Shown here: positions 11,765 to 24,364 of the stretch, piece after piece
Numbering within the stretch: position 1 is the stretch's first letter
Layout: each line of letters opens with the position of its first letter
Assembly: GCF_002776525.5 (NCBI RefSeq)
Contig: NC_045437.1
Coordinates: forward strand, 137,577,814 to 137,641,813
Length of the DNA: 64,000 bases
Reading direction: 5' to 3'
Source: Piliocolobus tephrosceles
Taxonomy: Eukaryota > Chordata > Mammalia > Primates > Cercopithecidae
Translations under genes and position numbers: made by a program
The notes under the pieces: model-generated
Database searches by the model: none
Seen by the model: only the letters and a program-made list of their open reading frames with translations
What the model was told of the DNA's origin: nothing

Positions 11765-11925
11765 AGGGTAGTATAATGAACAGAACTCAGTTTTGGAATT
11801 ATACAGACTTCAAATCTGCCACATGTCAGCTGGGTGACTTTCATAATGTACCTTATACTTTCTAAGTCTGAGCTTCCCCATTGGTAAAACAGGTTCTTGT
11901 AAGGATTTATTACAGCAATGTTTCC
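11765..11925 (+). repeat. MIR SINE
   Basis: GACTTCAAATCTGCCACATG, AGCTGGGTGACTTTC, CTGAGCTTCCCCATTGGTAA follow the MIR consensus order. Confidence 0.75.
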
Positions 11926-11929
11926 AAGG

Positions 11930-12688
11930 AGACCAGCATACGCAAGAGATTCAGCAATCGTAACTGTATGATTAGGTTTGACCTGCAGACTTAAAGAAAT
12001 CATCTCACACTTCAGCCTCCTGGTGGTATCTGGCATAGGATCATCTATCTATCTCCTTAGAACAGAATTGTAAACTGTCAACCATTCTGAGGCCCCTAAA
12101 ATGCAGGTTAGATCTCTTCTCCAGGCCTCTCCTCCCAACCAATTTGTATTTCCTTTCTCTTGTCCCACTCCAAGATGGACTTGGAGTCTCCCTGTGGGTC
12201 TCTGTTATTCTGTTTCCCACATCCTTGAGTGTGGTGTCTTTGTTTTCCCCTCAGTTTTTAGTATTCTGTCTGTCCCGCTGCCTCCTTCTCTCTTTTCCTT
12301 ACTCTTCCCTTCCCCTCCATTCTATCTTAACTTCTACGCAGAGTGAGAATTCTGGCTCATGCTGACAGTCCTGCCCACCTGTTGCTCAACTGTATAAAGA
12401 AGAGGTGGAGAGGTGCATTATTCCCACTTCATATTACTGTGTGCAGCTCTTAAATAGGCTTAATTTTTGCTTTGATCCATACCATATTGAATGATAGGTT
12501 CACTAAAACCAAAATAAGTTTATTTTTCTCCAGTTGTTTCACAATACATGATATATACTTGTTTCCTTGAAGAAAATAAATTTTACTCCATAACTGCACA
12601 AAGTAGAAGTTACTTGATTCCTCTTCTTTTGAACTTAAGATGGCTATATTAGAGAAATAGTAATATTTTTATTTTTTGGAAAACACTG
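11930..12688. other. unique DNA with a pyrimidine-rich stretch
   Basis: 12240-12335 is C/T-rich. Two overlapping plus frames (12101-12365) reflect that composition. No exon seen. Confidence 0.5.
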
Positions 12689-12689
12689 T

Positions 12690-12850
12690 TAAATGTTACA
12701 GAAGATACAAAAGACATAATTCCTTAAGGAGTTTACATTTTAACAGAGATAGACACCACACATATAGCTATCAAAGTAATCATGTTATTATAGTTATGAG
12801 AAGTGCCATGAGGAAGCCATAACAGGTGAATCCAGCCCCACAAGAGGTTA
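12690..12850 (-). repeat. L2 fragment, antisense
   Basis: ATTCCTTAAGGAGTTTACAT, AACAGAGATAGACA and AGAAGTGCCATGAGG match antisense L2 spacing. Confidence 0.55.
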
Positions 12851-12854
12851 GGAA

Positions 12855-13970
12855 ATGTTTAATTTGGGAAGTACTACTTTATATAAATTAAGAATGAGTA
12901 TAACATAGCTCAAAGAAATGGCACTTACAATGCCCAAAGTGGGTGAGACTTAAGCCTATGTGAATGAGAAAGAAGGTGCAGTGGATTTTAGATTTGAAAT
13001 GTGGTGATCTACAAGAAGAGATTAGTGTCATGAAAAGAGGCTGTGGAAGGAGGCTAGACAATGGCTTCATAAGACTTCTTATGTAACATCAGTTCTGTCA
13101 AGGGTACACTGGTGATTGAGGGCTAACCACCTAAGGACCTCTAAGGGAGACAGTGAATATTAATTTGAGAAATGATTCATTATGGCAGCAAAGCTTTTAT
13201 AAACCTCTCTGTCAGCCATGGAAGCATAATTAGGAGAGACTGTTGAATGGAGAATGAGAGAGCTTGTGTTCCTAGAGATTTGATATTATTCGAACCCAAG
13301 AAAATAAAAGTCAAAAAGCTGATTGAAAACAATAATAATAATGTGCATTTAAAAATAAAGGGATAAACTACATGAGCAGCTGGAGAGGAAGTTTAAGTTT
13401 CTATGGAAACCTCTCCTAAAATGTCTCCCTCAGGCAGTGGAGCCAAATTCTCAAATGCCAGAGAGAAGTAGAATACGGGCTGAAGAAATCCTCATTGATC
13501 TGTTACACTAAGTGTACCACTTGTAGCTGGAAGGGGAGAACTTTGAAATGGGTCAAGGATTTCTCACCTGGCATTTCTCTTCAGGTGACTGGGTGAAGGC
13601 AGGTGGGGATGTGGGGATGATACCCAGTATTTTCTTGCAAGGGGCTAAGGCAAGAATGACCCAGATATGAAATCATATTGCAAACAAAAAGGAAAGGAAA
13701 CAAAATTATTTTATTCAGCCACCAGGAAATGATGTATGACTTGATGAAATAGTCATGTACTTGGAATCCTCCTTTGCTTAAAGCCCTATGAGACATAGAT
13801 CTTGCCTACCTCTCTCATTTTATTTTGTGTGATTTTCCCTCCTCTCTCAGCTCCCCACCTCTTCCCACTGTTCCTCAAAGACACAGCCTGGGTTTCTGCT
13901 TCAGAAGAAGATGGTATACCATCTCCCAAGAGCTGCTTTTAATTTATATACCTGTCGATAGGCTGGCTCT
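12855..13970. other. unique DNA, no gene seen
   Basis: No repeat family recognised. Small minus frames (12888-13070, 13581-13796) carry no motif. Confidence 0.5.
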
Positions 13971-13974
13971 CCTC

Positions 13975-14090
13975 GGAGCATACGCTCTGTGAGAGCAGAG
14001 GGAGCCAGGCTTCCTGGGAGCCACAGGTCTGAGAAAAGTGTCTAGCATAGAGAAGATGCTCAGTAAGTATCAAATGAGGTTCTTACCCTC
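13975..14090 (+). repeat. L2 LINE 3' end
   Basis: GCTCTGTGAGAGCAGAGGGA and AGTGTCTAGCATAGAGAAG with GCTCAGTAAGTATC resemble the L2 3' end. Confidence 0.6.
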
Positions 14091-14269
14091 AGGAAGCTTG
14101 TGACATAGTAATGATGATTACAGGACACACACACTTGACGCTAGATAATGTTAATGCAGCACTAGATGTCAAGGGTTAACCAATCTTCCAGTCATGATGG
14201 ATAAATCTTTATGTAAAGTTTCCTAATAAAAATGACAGAATAAAACTTTATTAAAACCAACAATAACAA

Positions 14270-14450
14270 GCTATAGTTATTGGGTAATTTCTTTATGCTA
14301 GGCTTTAGTAGGTATTTTACATTCCTTATCTACCTGTACAGAAACCTCTGAAGTTGGTCTTAGGATCTCAATTTTCTGGTGAGGAAACGGAGAGGCTAAG
14401 CTTATGAAACTGGACTTTGAACTAAGGTTGGCTTAATTCTTAACTCTAGG
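14270..14450 (-). repeat. MIR SINE, antisense
   Basis: TTTATGCTAGGCTTTAGTAG, GTGAGGAAACGGAGAGGCTA and CTTTGAACTAAGG give antisense MIR order. Confidence 0.7.
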
Positions 14451-14459
14451 AATATATTA

Positions 14460-16762
14460 TTTTGGGGTCTCCTGGCTCTAGGATTAGAAGCGCCTAGGGC
14501 TATCAGGTGTGATGTGGTTAGGGTAAGACATGATGAGCATCAGGTTGGCTGAATGGGATTGGACAAGATGCCATAAGATTTTTAAATTTCAAAATGGGTT
14601 AAAATTTAATAAATATGTTATATGCATTTCTAGATCTTTGAATCATACTCGCCTACCTTACTTTGATGTATGTCTGTGGAAGGCCTGGAAATTTTGTAGA
14701 ATTCATACACAGTCCGTCTCCCTTTTCGTACACAGGTGGTACCATACCCATTTTTGAAAAGAGGCACCCGAGTCTCAAAGGATAGTTGTCTAGCTAAGGC
14801 CACATACAGTGCAGATTCTAGATTACCAAGATTCCTCATATTACATTATTTTCTTTATGTGGATAGTTCTTGGTGTTAATAATAATTATTAATATTGACC
14901 TAAATTACTATTCTGTACCTTTCCTTTTTTATAGTTAAAACGTAAGGAGAAAAATCATGATTCTTTTCCATGAAACAGATGAAGATGTCACCATTGATTC
15001 TTCAAAGTGTGAGTAAATTTTGCAAAAAACAAAAATCTTACACTATTTTCTTTCCCCCAATCATTACAGTCTATTGAATTTAATCCTTTTGTCAAAGTAT
15101 TTTTAGAGCAGGAAAAACACTAATTTTATTGTGTTTTCTATAAATGACAGTCAACATAAAAACTTCCCCATTTTATCATAAATTAATGAGTCATTCTTCT
15201 CAATGCTTACTTTTATGATATTGGTAAGTCATATAGCCTGTGAGCCACCATTCATATTCATACATTCATTCTCTCACTCAACCTCTTTCCTCCCTTTCCT
15301 CTTCCCAGACCTTTTCCACCATTAGTGGTATTAATACCTTTCAGCCTATTTCTGGAATTTATTGAGGACTCCAATGACACAGTAGGTATGAAAATACCTT
15401 GTAAACTAGAAAGCATTCTATAATTCTAAACAACTATCTTTTTTGAATTACTAGCTCTTGCCATATTATTTATATCTGTTTCTAGTATTCACCAATGCAT
15501 ATTGTTTCAGTTCCCTTCCTTTTCCTTTTGCTATGCTTGAATTTGTCAATGTTTCCCTTAATGGCCAGTTTTGGAAACAATACTGTACTACAATGTATAG
15601 GAGAAGGAAAGGCACAAATGTCTATCACCCTGAGTTTCAAGTGGCTGTTTTGCTATGGTATGAGATTTGGAATGGTATGAAACAGTAGTCACATGGGACC
15701 TATGGAAACACAGGAATGTGATTAATATAGTTAATATATTTAATTGAAAAACCTGGAAACAATTTTAAAAGCCAGAAAAATACATATAAACATTTATATT
15801 TTTGGCTTACCTTGGAAAATTGGAACATGTGACAATATTATGTTTTTATTCTGATTTGCTATTTTTATTAGCCAGGGTATAGCCCTTCAGATGGGGTATG
15901 AATTCTCCGTTCTTCTAGAACCCCCAGCCACATCTCATTGTCTCCTTGATACCACGATCCTTGATCAACTTCCATTTATCATTGTATCTGACCTGTTTTT
16001 CCTACTGTGAAAGTGAAAGACAAAGAAGGCTGCCATGTTTCCAAAAAGTGACAAAGAATACTTATTTGTGGAAGAATATTTCCGTGTGTTTAAAATTCCA
16101 GCAAATTGTATTTCACTTTCCTCATACCTGACCTACTTCATTCATTTACTTTGCTTGCCTACCTCCTGAAAATAGTTGATTTTTCACCCCTGTCCCTCAA
16201 TACAATATTTCCGCCTTGATCACCCTCTTCTTTGGAGTGGATATACATCTAGTCTGCTATATTTAGTCTCCCACCCCTGAAAGAGTGTCCTTTTGACTGC
16301 ATCATGCCTCATTGCTTCCATATTTCCCTTCTGGGTGGGGGGATGTCTACTTCAATCTGAAGCTCTGGGACACTTATTCCACATCATTTCTTCCCTGCCT
16401 CTCTAACTAATAGAAGGTAGACCTCTGTCTTTTCTGGAGACTGGCAGAGAAACTTTCTCCCGCCTCTTCTCTCACCTTTGACTCTCTCAGGAATTCTTCC
16501 ATATCCATGCAGCTCTCCTGCCTGGCCTCCAGGTCTGCAGATGCCCACTTGTGCCTTTCAATACTTTAAATTGTCTAAATCTGTGATTTGTAGGAGTTGA
16601 GCAGTGGCTATGAAACATACTATAACAAAAGTACCTTGGTAGAGAGCTTGATCATTTAGAATGCATCAAGGGAATCTGAAATGCTAGATACACTGCCCAA
16701 CAATTATTTTCTTTGGGTTTGGAAAGTGAATGGTTTATATGTTGTTTCTCCTTTTCTTGACC
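14460..16762. other. long unique stretch, no gene seen
   Basis: More than 2 kb without a repeat that I recognise. Small frames (14530-14839, 15458-15688, 15946-16131, 16908-17180) have no conserved domain. 16009-16019 reads GAAAGTGAAAG, an interferon-regulatory-factor-like motif that can occur by chance. Confidence 0.5.
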
Positions 16763-16779
16763 TTTTTTTTTTTTTTTTT
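16763..16779. repeat. poly-T tract (17)
   Basis: Homopolymer with no recognised element body on either side. Confidence 0.95.
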
Positions 16780-18717
16780 AACCATACCATGCATAATACT
16801 TCTATAATCAGAAAACAAAACTGATTGAAAAAAATTAAAAGTACTCTGTGTGATCTCATTTGAATGTTATTAACAAAGATTCTAGGTTAGCACATAAGGG
16901 GTAGAACATGAAGCAAAGGCAAGACATTTTGATACCCCTCCTCCCCCTGACCTATACTCTCTTGTTGGACAATGACCCATTGGTCAGAATGCTGACTTCT
17001 TATGTTGCTGTTTTGGGTGACTTTCTGGGCTTTTGCACTTTAGATCCAGAATATGTTTCTAGCACTAAAGCAAGAAAATGTAAGTGCCTGTTTTCTTTGC
17101 TTCCTGCATTCCCTGGAGGTAGAATGGTACAGTTCTGCAGCCAGGTAGGTAACATGCCTGAGTGGAGAGGGGAGGGGTAAGACAAGGTGAAGGGACTAGT
17201 GTGAGCTGGGCAGTGTAGGCTGTGTCTGAAGAGAGCAGTCAGCATGGCTCTCGTAGGTGCCAGCAGGAATTCAGGGCTAGTCCAACCTTGTTTTATGACT
17301 TTCGATGTGATAATATGGGTCAGAAATAAGAGATGCCCTGATTATTTTTACATATTGCATTCATAAGCAGCAGTGTGTGTGACCCCTGGTACAATGTGGA
17401 AAGGGGTTACTCACTGCCAGCCATATGTCTTCGTAAGTCATTTAGTTTTTCTAGGCCTTGTTTCCAACCAGTTGGGAAGGGAAAAAAGAAAAAATGACAG
17501 TACTTGTCTGGCAAAGTGGGGTGGTGTGGAGTCAGAGGATAATACATTCAAATAAATAACCATTTATTGACTAACTCTGTTGGAGTTAGCTAGATGACTA
17601 AGAGAAACTAAGTCAGAGTTCTTACTTGCAAACAGCAGGAACCAATTTTCACCTTTTATTGGGAAATAAATTTGTAAGAAGACATGAATCTTTAGGAAGG
17701 CGGAAGAAGCAGGTGCAGAGACTGCAGCCAGAAGCATCATCTAAGATCGCACAGTGGGGTTGGTTAAGATGTTACTGTCACTGGGCACCAGATGCCTCAA
17801 GTTGTACCGTTGAAAACAGCAATCCTGCACACTAATCCTGTAAACACAGTGAATACTTTTGTCACTGTTTGCAGAATGGCCCCACTTCTTCCCATCACTA
17901 ATGTTTAGTTTAACATTTGGTGCTGATGGATCTGCTTGGCAGAGCCTGGGTCTCATCCCCACATCCTAGCCAAGAGACAGGCTGAGGAGCAGGCCATCTG
18001 GCCTTTTAGCCCCTATGGAGGGACACAGGTTGAGTTTGGTATAGTACAAGATTCCCTAATATAAGAAGGAGATTTAGACATTGAATGTCAAAAGAAACAA
18101 TGTTTTCTAGAGTTTCCATCTTCAACAAATTTATTGTCTAGTTGAAAACAGATGATGTTTTAAATATGCTACACAATTACAACTCAAAACCATTATATAC
18201 TAATAGAGTTTGTGTTAGTAAACTCAGCTCACTACTGAGTTTGCCTAGATTACCTGGTGGAGAAGCTGTCACCAGATTTTCTCTTGGGACACCCAGTTCC
18301 TTCCTGGTGCCCTTTGCTCTGATTTTTCCTTTTGTCTCTGGTTTTTCCTCATTTGGAAGTACTGAGAAGACCAGAATGCTGTGATCATCTCTAAGAATAG
18401 GAAGCTAAAAATACCCTGGGGGAGAAGTCAGGCTCCCTCCTAGCTGTAGAGAGCCAGACAATCTGCGATCCATCTTCCCTGTCTACCCTTCACTTCCACA
18501 CCCTTGTCTTTCCCTGGAGCACTGGGAGTGATGACACTGTTTCAAATGTTTGCAAATTAATGAGTGAGCACTCAGACTCCCCACTGGCTTATGATCTTAC
18601 ATTATATTACATGCTTCGGTGAAAAGTTGGGATTGAACACTAGATGGACTCTAAGCCTCCCTTCTAGCTGCCACAGAAATCTCTTGACATCTCAACAGTC
18701 TCCTAAAAGATTATAAC
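16780..18717. other. long unique stretch, no gene seen
   Basis: Nearly 2 kb with no recognised repeat, RNA gene or exon. Open frames at 17000-17245, 17373-17555, 17626-17962 and 18142-18384 show no domain. Confidence 0.5.
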
Positions 18718-18815
18718 TTCCTCGAAGGCAGGAATTATGTCTTTATCATTTTTATCCCCAGTGACTAACACCATGTGTGGTGCATTATTGGCAGCCAAAT
18801 ATTTGCACAATGAAT
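18718..18815 (+). repeat. L2 LINE 3' end
   Basis: CTCGAAGGCAGGAATTATGT, TTTATCCCCAGTGACTAAC and ATTTGCACAATGAATAAA follow the L2 3' terminus. Confidence 0.75.
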
Positions 18816-19069
18816 AAAAATGCACTAGGTTTTTTTTTGTTTTTTTCCCAAAAATCACTTGCAAATGAAAGAAACTCAACCCAACTAAGTGAAGCTAACG
18901 GAGACCTTGGGTGGAACACATAACTGAAATCTCAGGGTGCTTTCTGGCCCAGGTGGGCCCAGGAGGTCTCTGGTCTCTCCCCATTCCCTGAGTCTTCTCT
19001 GCAGAATTCTACTTCTCATACATGCTTTTCCTGAATTTCCTAACAACTCCAGACTTAGCAACTCCAGGC

Positions 19070-19097
19070 AAAAAAAAAAAAAAAAAAAAAAAAAAAA
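19070..19097. repeat. poly-A tract (28)
   Basis: Pure A followed by GAAAATAAG. I did not recognise a retroelement body before it and found no flanking duplication. Confidence 0.95.
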
Positions 19098-19289
19098 GAA
19101 AATAAGACTTAATGTAATTGAAAAGCTGGAACTGCAGACTGATCCTGCCAATGAGGCTATTGGGACAGGTTGGCACTGTAGCGTCACCCTTGGAGTCTGG
19201 GTGGAATCGATTTCCTAAAGCGAAAGTGAAGTATTATTACCAGTAGGCAGGAGAATAGATGCTGGGTTTGTTGGATTGGATGATGGTAC

Positions 19290-19600
19290 CGCGATGATGT
19301 GTCTACTCAAACCTGTGAACATGGCTTTATTTAGAAAAGGGGTCCCTGAAGATGTCATTAAGCTAAGGACTTCAGAATGAGATGAGATTTAGGGTGGGCC
19401 CTGAATCCAATGATTGGTGATCTTAGAAGGGGAGAAGACACACAAGACCATGTGAACGAGGAAGCACAGATTGGAGTGATGCATCTATATGCCATGGAAT
19501 GCAAAGGGTTGCTGGCAACTGCCAGAAGCTAGGAGGGAGGCATGGAACAGATCTTCCTTCAGATACTCCAGAAGGAAGCAACCCAACCCTGCTGATGCCT

Positions 19601-19639
<39 letters not shown>

Positions 19640-19687
19640 TTGTGTCCAAAAAAGTGGGGTAATTAATTTTTTTTTTTTTTTTTGTAG

Positions 19688-19723
<36 letters not shown>

Positions 19724-19790
19724 TTGTAAGCTACCAACTTGTAATTTGTCCTGGCAGCCCCAGAAAACAAATATACTGGGGAAATAAAAC
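19290..19790 (+). mobile_element. MLT1 (ERVL-MaLR) LTR with internal simple-repeat block
   Basis: Sense MLT1 blocks: GCTTTATTTAGAAAAGGGG, TTTAGGGTGGGCCCTGAATC, GATTGGAGTGATGCATC, CAACTGCCAGAAGCTAGGAG, CCAGAAGGAAGC. After CCTTGATT the expected LTR sequence is replaced by T29, a 34-bp spacer, T17 and (TG)16. The LTR end then resumes (GGTTGTAAGCTACC, TGGCAGCCCCAGAAAACAAA). Confidence 0.85.
19604..19722. repeat. T29 - spacer - T17 - (TG)16 block
   Basis: Poly-T 19604-19632, poly-T 19667-19683, and TG 19691-19722, all inside the MLT1 LTR. Confidence 0.95.
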
Positions 19791-20734
19791 AGCTGAGGTT
19801 TACTGCAATAACCATGTGTGGGTTACTCGGGTCTGAAGTGTTACTCTATTTGTCACATAATTGCCAGGAGATCAGGCTAGGGTTTGTACTTACTTTTAGC
19901 TTGCCTCTACTTTGCTCCTAAGCCAGTCCATCAGGAATTCAGCTGTGCTGTCAGCCTTTTTGGATACACCTTCTTTAACAGGCAATATTGGATTTATGCT
20001 ACCCATTTCATCAATGCTTAAAAAAAAAAAAAAAAAAAAAGTTGCAGAGGGGGCACAGGACTGAGACATCTGTGTAGCAGCAGCCACATGGCTCGTGGCT
20101 GCCAGGATGAGGTTACTCTCTCCTCTGCACCATGATGTTTCTTACCTATCCATGGCTCCTGCGGTATCGAAACTTCACCTCCGGATAACCTGGACTGCAG
20201 TCGCTATTATGTGGTAAAAGAGTTCCTGTAATATTTTTCCAATGCCTGGCACTACAGCAGCTGGACTTTTTAATTAAAAGAGAAACTCAGAATGCTACTA
20301 GCTGTTGTGTGAATGTTTTGTAGGGTGTTGGGGGGCAGGAGGGTGGCATTTTGCAGGGGGGCTTTCCTTTTCCTAAGAATAGGAAACATCTAATCCCTGT
20401 GCTGATTCTTACCAGTGTTATTTTTCCGGCTCATTAGCTGCATTTGTTTCCTTCTCCCGGGCCACAAGCAACCCTGATGGTGGGGTGGAGGCTGGCACAG
20501 CTTGTCAGAGGCTGGCAGCTGGTGTGCAGACGAAAGCCCAGTGAACCTGGGGCCTAAATGTCAACGTGTGGCTATCAGGACAGGAATAAAAGCATTGATG
20601 TAACACTGGTTTTTGTTTTGTGTGTGTGTTTTTCTGAAGGGCAAGATGGATATACTAGAAAATGAATTTTAAAAACATTAAGCCCTAATTCCACCTTCAG
20701 AGCAAGTGACTTTTCAAAATAACTATAAGGGTAG
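19791..20734. other. unique, comparatively GC-rich DNA
   Basis: Includes a 21-base poly-A (20020-20040). 20040-20600 has a higher G+C content than its surroundings and scattered CpGs (CTTCTCCCGGGCCACAAG), with no repeat recognised. No open frame of note. Confidence 0.5.
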
Positions 20735-20915
20735 AATTGGGAATGTTTCTAACACAAAGAAATGATAAATGCTTGAGGTGATAGATTTTCCAAACACCCA
20801 GATTTGATCGTGACAATATTGTATGTTTGTATCAATATTTTACATGTACCCCATAAATATATGCAACTATTATGTATCCATAATAATTAAAGATAAATCA
20901 ATATGTTAAAGTTTT
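20735..20915 (+). mobile_element. L1 3'UTR end, old L1 type
   Basis: AAATGATAAATGCTTGAGGT, GATTTGATCGTGACAATA, CATGTACCCCATAAATATAT and AACTATTATGTATCC form the 3' terminus of L1MA/L1PB-like elements. Confidence 0.85.
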
Positions 20916-21812
20916 TCATTTGTTTTAGATCCTTCGTTAAAAAAAATGAGAAAAAATGAGTTTTTTTCTTTTTTTTTTTTCCTCCTGGCTAATGTAAAAA
21001 CTAACACACATTTACCTTTCAGTTAGAATCTCAAGACGCTTTGCATGTGGTACACGCACCAAATGCATACATTAGAACTGAATTATGGAAAAACACAAGA
21101 GAATGACATTGATTCATGCACTTCCATTAGATAGAGTGTTACTTAACAATTCAAAACAAACAGATACCTTAAGTCTGTCAAGAAAAGAGCATTTTAGTTG
21201 AAGAGCAAAGACAAATAATTCTGCATTTTTAAAGCATAACTGCATTACGTTGACTTGGAGTATGGGTGTTGACTAAGAGTACAAACCAAAACAGTGGTCA
21301 CATTAATCTGGCGCTGTCCGTATCACTCCAGCCCTTCAGCTTTCTGTAGCTGTGACAAGGTCAAATTCTTTCTAAGACTTCATGTGTGATTCCTACCCTT
21401 CTTCCTTCTCTCCATTCTCTACTTTTGTCTTTCTTTTCCCTTCTACCCTTACCTTCTATAAAAGTGACCTTTTAAAAAATATTGAGTTACTTTTACAAGT
21501 CAGAAAACCTGAATAAAAGACAAATATTACTTTGGGGGAATGGGGGAGGGAAGATGAATTTGCAAGTTTGAATTAATTTGGGGGTTTGTGTGTCTTTCAT
21601 GTTTTCTGTTTTAAAGCAGCATTGTTTCTTTTAGGTGCTCTACTATCTTGAACTAACTGCTTATCAGGTGCTTCTTAGCAGAACTCGGTGTGGCTTTGAT
21701 TTAATGAAGACATTAAGTCCTTTTAAATAACAACTTCTTTTCAGGCAAAGGTGGCTAACACTCTGTGACTCATTAATGGTAGAAGCTCCTGAATGAGATT
21801 ATTTGGAAGACA
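20916..21812. other. unique DNA, no gene seen
   Basis: No repeat or exon recognised. Confidence 0.5.
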
Positions 21813-21814
21813 TG

Positions 21815-21955
21815 AGGCAGGTGGCTGAGTGACCTCGGAAGTCACTGAACCTATCTAAGCCCCTTTTACTTTCTGGAAAATAGGGTGCTGCACCATGTGA
21901 CTGCTGAGGTCTCTTAGGGCTGAGAAATTCTGCAGTTCTATGACTTGAGTTATTC
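21815..21955 (+). repeat. MIR/MIR3-like fragment
   Basis: GAGTGACCTCGGAAGTCACT, then GAGGTCTCTTAGGGCTGAGA and TTCTGCAGTTCTATGAC. Confidence 0.55.
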
Positions 21956-21969
21956 TAATGGTTGTTAGT

Positions 21970-22180
21970 AATAAAAATAATAGCTCCAGTTTATTAAACA
22001 CTAGCTACAAATTGTGCTAAGTATCTGGCAATTCCTATTCAATTTAATCATCATACCATGCCTAGTAATTAAGAAAGTACTCTTATAATCCCCATTTTAC
22101 ACGTGAGAAGACTGAGGCTAAAGGAAGTTAATCAGCAGGTCATTCTTCCTTAAGTTCGTGTTCTTTGCAGCTGCACTATA
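21970..22180 (-). repeat. MIR SINE, antisense
   Basis: AATAATAGCTCCAGTTTATT, ATCCCCATTTTACACGTGAG and AGACTGAGGCTAAAGGAAGT are in antisense MIR order. Confidence 0.85.
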
Positions 22181-22189
22181 TTGTAAGTT

Positions 22190-23360
22190 TCATTCTAGCT
22201 TATGTTCAACTTATCAAATGGGATTTAAATTAATGAGATTTTACTGAACTCGGGAACATTTCTCTCTTAATGTCTTCCCATCCATCCTGCTAATTAGTCT
22301 TATAATTTTAGGCTCAGAGGATTTCATCCTGCTTGACATAGAGGAATGAGAGATGGTGAAAAGGGCACAGCACCTGAAATGCTTATTTTGACCTTTCCCA
22401 TCAGGATCTTTACTCATAAATTCCTCTATGTTAGACAGGAAGGAATATCAATGCTGTTAGACTCTGTGACTCACAGGATTGTTCCCTTGTTCCAAATCCT
22501 AACATGCATGGATCCAATTCTTCCAATACACTTTTTAATCACTACATAAACTGACATCCTATTTTTGTCTCTTGATCAGGACTCCTAAGCAACTGCACTT
22601 CTGGGCATATATACTTAATGTACTTTTCTTTCTTGTGAAATAAAGGGGAGGATGCATTATCGGTGCAGGTGATCCATTTACTTATTTTTTTCAGGGGAAG
22701 AAATATCCTGCAGGTTGCCCTATTTAGATAGCAACATAGGTATTCAGCCTTCCCATGCTCTCAGTTGCCACTTGCTTTATTTCTCTCACTCTCTAAGCAT
22801 CTCTCTCTCCTCCTTGGGTTCCCTCCCACTCATGTTTTAAGTGTTGGCATCCTCTGCTAACATTCTAGAGAGAGGCTTTTTATTTTTTATTCTTGTGGCC
22901 TCTAGAGAAATGTGCTGCCATGGAAGGGGTGCCAGAGCTTCTGGCCGGTTTATTAAGGGCAATCAGGAACCTCCTGGAGGCTTTATGCAAAGCAGTAGGT
23001 GTTGCCTTTCAGGTTTCTTTGCCACACTGGGTTCCTTGGGGTATTTTTTCAAAGAGCCCCTATGATGTGTTCTTTGGATTTTTTTTTTTTTTTTTTTTTT
23101 TGAACAAAAAGAGGAAGGAAGAAAGAGCCCACACATTATCCTGGAGCATGAACTAGGCGGGACATATTTCAGTTGCCTTCAATGCTGCCCAGGCTTATAC
23201 CCATGACGTTTTCCTTTACTCTTTTGTGAAGCCTTATTGCATGGAAGAAAAGTTGTCATTGACTCTTTTTCACTATTTTCTCATAATCCGTTCATTTGTG
23301 CATCCCCTGAGCCACTTCAAAAGCACCTTGGATTCTATAGCAGAGGACAGCAATTAAAAA
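22190..23360. other. unique DNA, no gene seen
   Basis: Contains a poly-T of 23 (23079-23101) with no recognised element attached. Two overlapping frames (22841-23156) cross it and end in low complexity. No domain seen. Confidence 0.5.
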
Positions 23361-23361
23361 G

Positions 23362-23575
23362 CAAAAGGAAGGACATTTATTGAGTGTCTTTAGATGCCAG
23401 ACACTGTAGCCAAGTGTTACATATGCATCATTTCCCTTAATCCTAAAGGTAAGTCTAACAGGTGGTACTAATAATATTCCCATTTTACGTATAGGAGGAG
23501 GGTAAAAGACAGAATTACTTTACCCAAGGTCATACAGGTAAGTGGAGGATATGGCTAAATATGGGTCTCTGTGAC
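23362..23575 (-). repeat. MIR SINE, antisense
   Basis: GGACATTTATTGAGTGTC, GCCAGACACTGTAGCC, ATATTCCCATTTTACG, ACTTTACCCAAGGTCATAC. Confidence 0.85.
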
Positions 23576-23734
23576 TTCACTGTCAAACTTGAACCAATCT
23601 GAAGCAAATTGATCTCTTCATTAGACTTTCTGTGGAAATTAATTGGAGTTCTGGCAAATAGATACAACACTGGTTGGAGCATTATCTCCTTCCTCAAGAG
23701 GAGTAAGCATTTTGATGCAGCTTAGGGAAATTGG

Positions 23735-24360
23735 TGTATCATGTACTTTTGAACACTTTGGTAATGTCAGTGAAGATGAAATACACGTACCCTAAAACCT
23801 GGCTATTGCTGGCTCAGTATTCTAGAAAAACTAGCACACTGTACAGGAGAAGATATGTCCAAGAATATCTATTGCATTGTTGTCACCATGGAAGCAATTT
23901 AAGTATCTATCAGTGAATGGATTAATAAATTGTGGTACCTTCATGTATACAATCATATATAGTGTTTGTATGTGAACTAGGTCTGCACGAATCAACACAG
24001 ATAAAACTCAAACATTGTATTGGAAAAGCAAGTGGTAAAAAGATGCAGCCCATATGAAAAATTTCAAATATTACATTAAATATCTATTATTATACACAAA
24101 ATACATTACATGTATTTTGAAATACATGAAAATATATTAAATATCTTATACACAAAATATTACATTAAATATCTATTATTTATGGCTACACACATAAATA
24201 GTAAGCATAAGAACATGGGTAGGAGAAATACACACCTACTTCAGGGTTTTTTTTCTCCAGGGAGGGAAAGAATGGGATGGGGAATGGTGGTGGTGGAGAG
24301 GGGCATTTCACTGTCTTTGTAACACATTTTTTTTTTCAAGTAAAAATTCTGAAAAAAAAA
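23735..24360 (+). mobile_element. L1ME-like LINE 3' region
   Basis: Diverged sense L1 signatures: TGGAAGCAATTTAAGTATCT, AGTGAATGGATTAATAAATT, GTGGTACCTTCATGTATACA and GATAAAACTCAAACATTG. The 5' edge is vague. An internal AT-rich segment is duplicated (24066-24091 equals 24155-24180). Confidence 0.65.
24066..24180 (+). repeat. 26-bp perfect direct repeat, 89 bp apart
   Basis: The string starting AAATATTACATTAAATATCT occurs at 24066-24091 and again at 24155-24180. A degenerate third version lies between (near 24129). Confidence 0.9.
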
Positions 24361-24364
24361 TAAA

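Noticed and set aside
19197..19235. IRF-like motif AAAGCGAAAGTGAAG
   Set aside because: Short motif in unique DNA with no other support; expected by chance in 64 kb.
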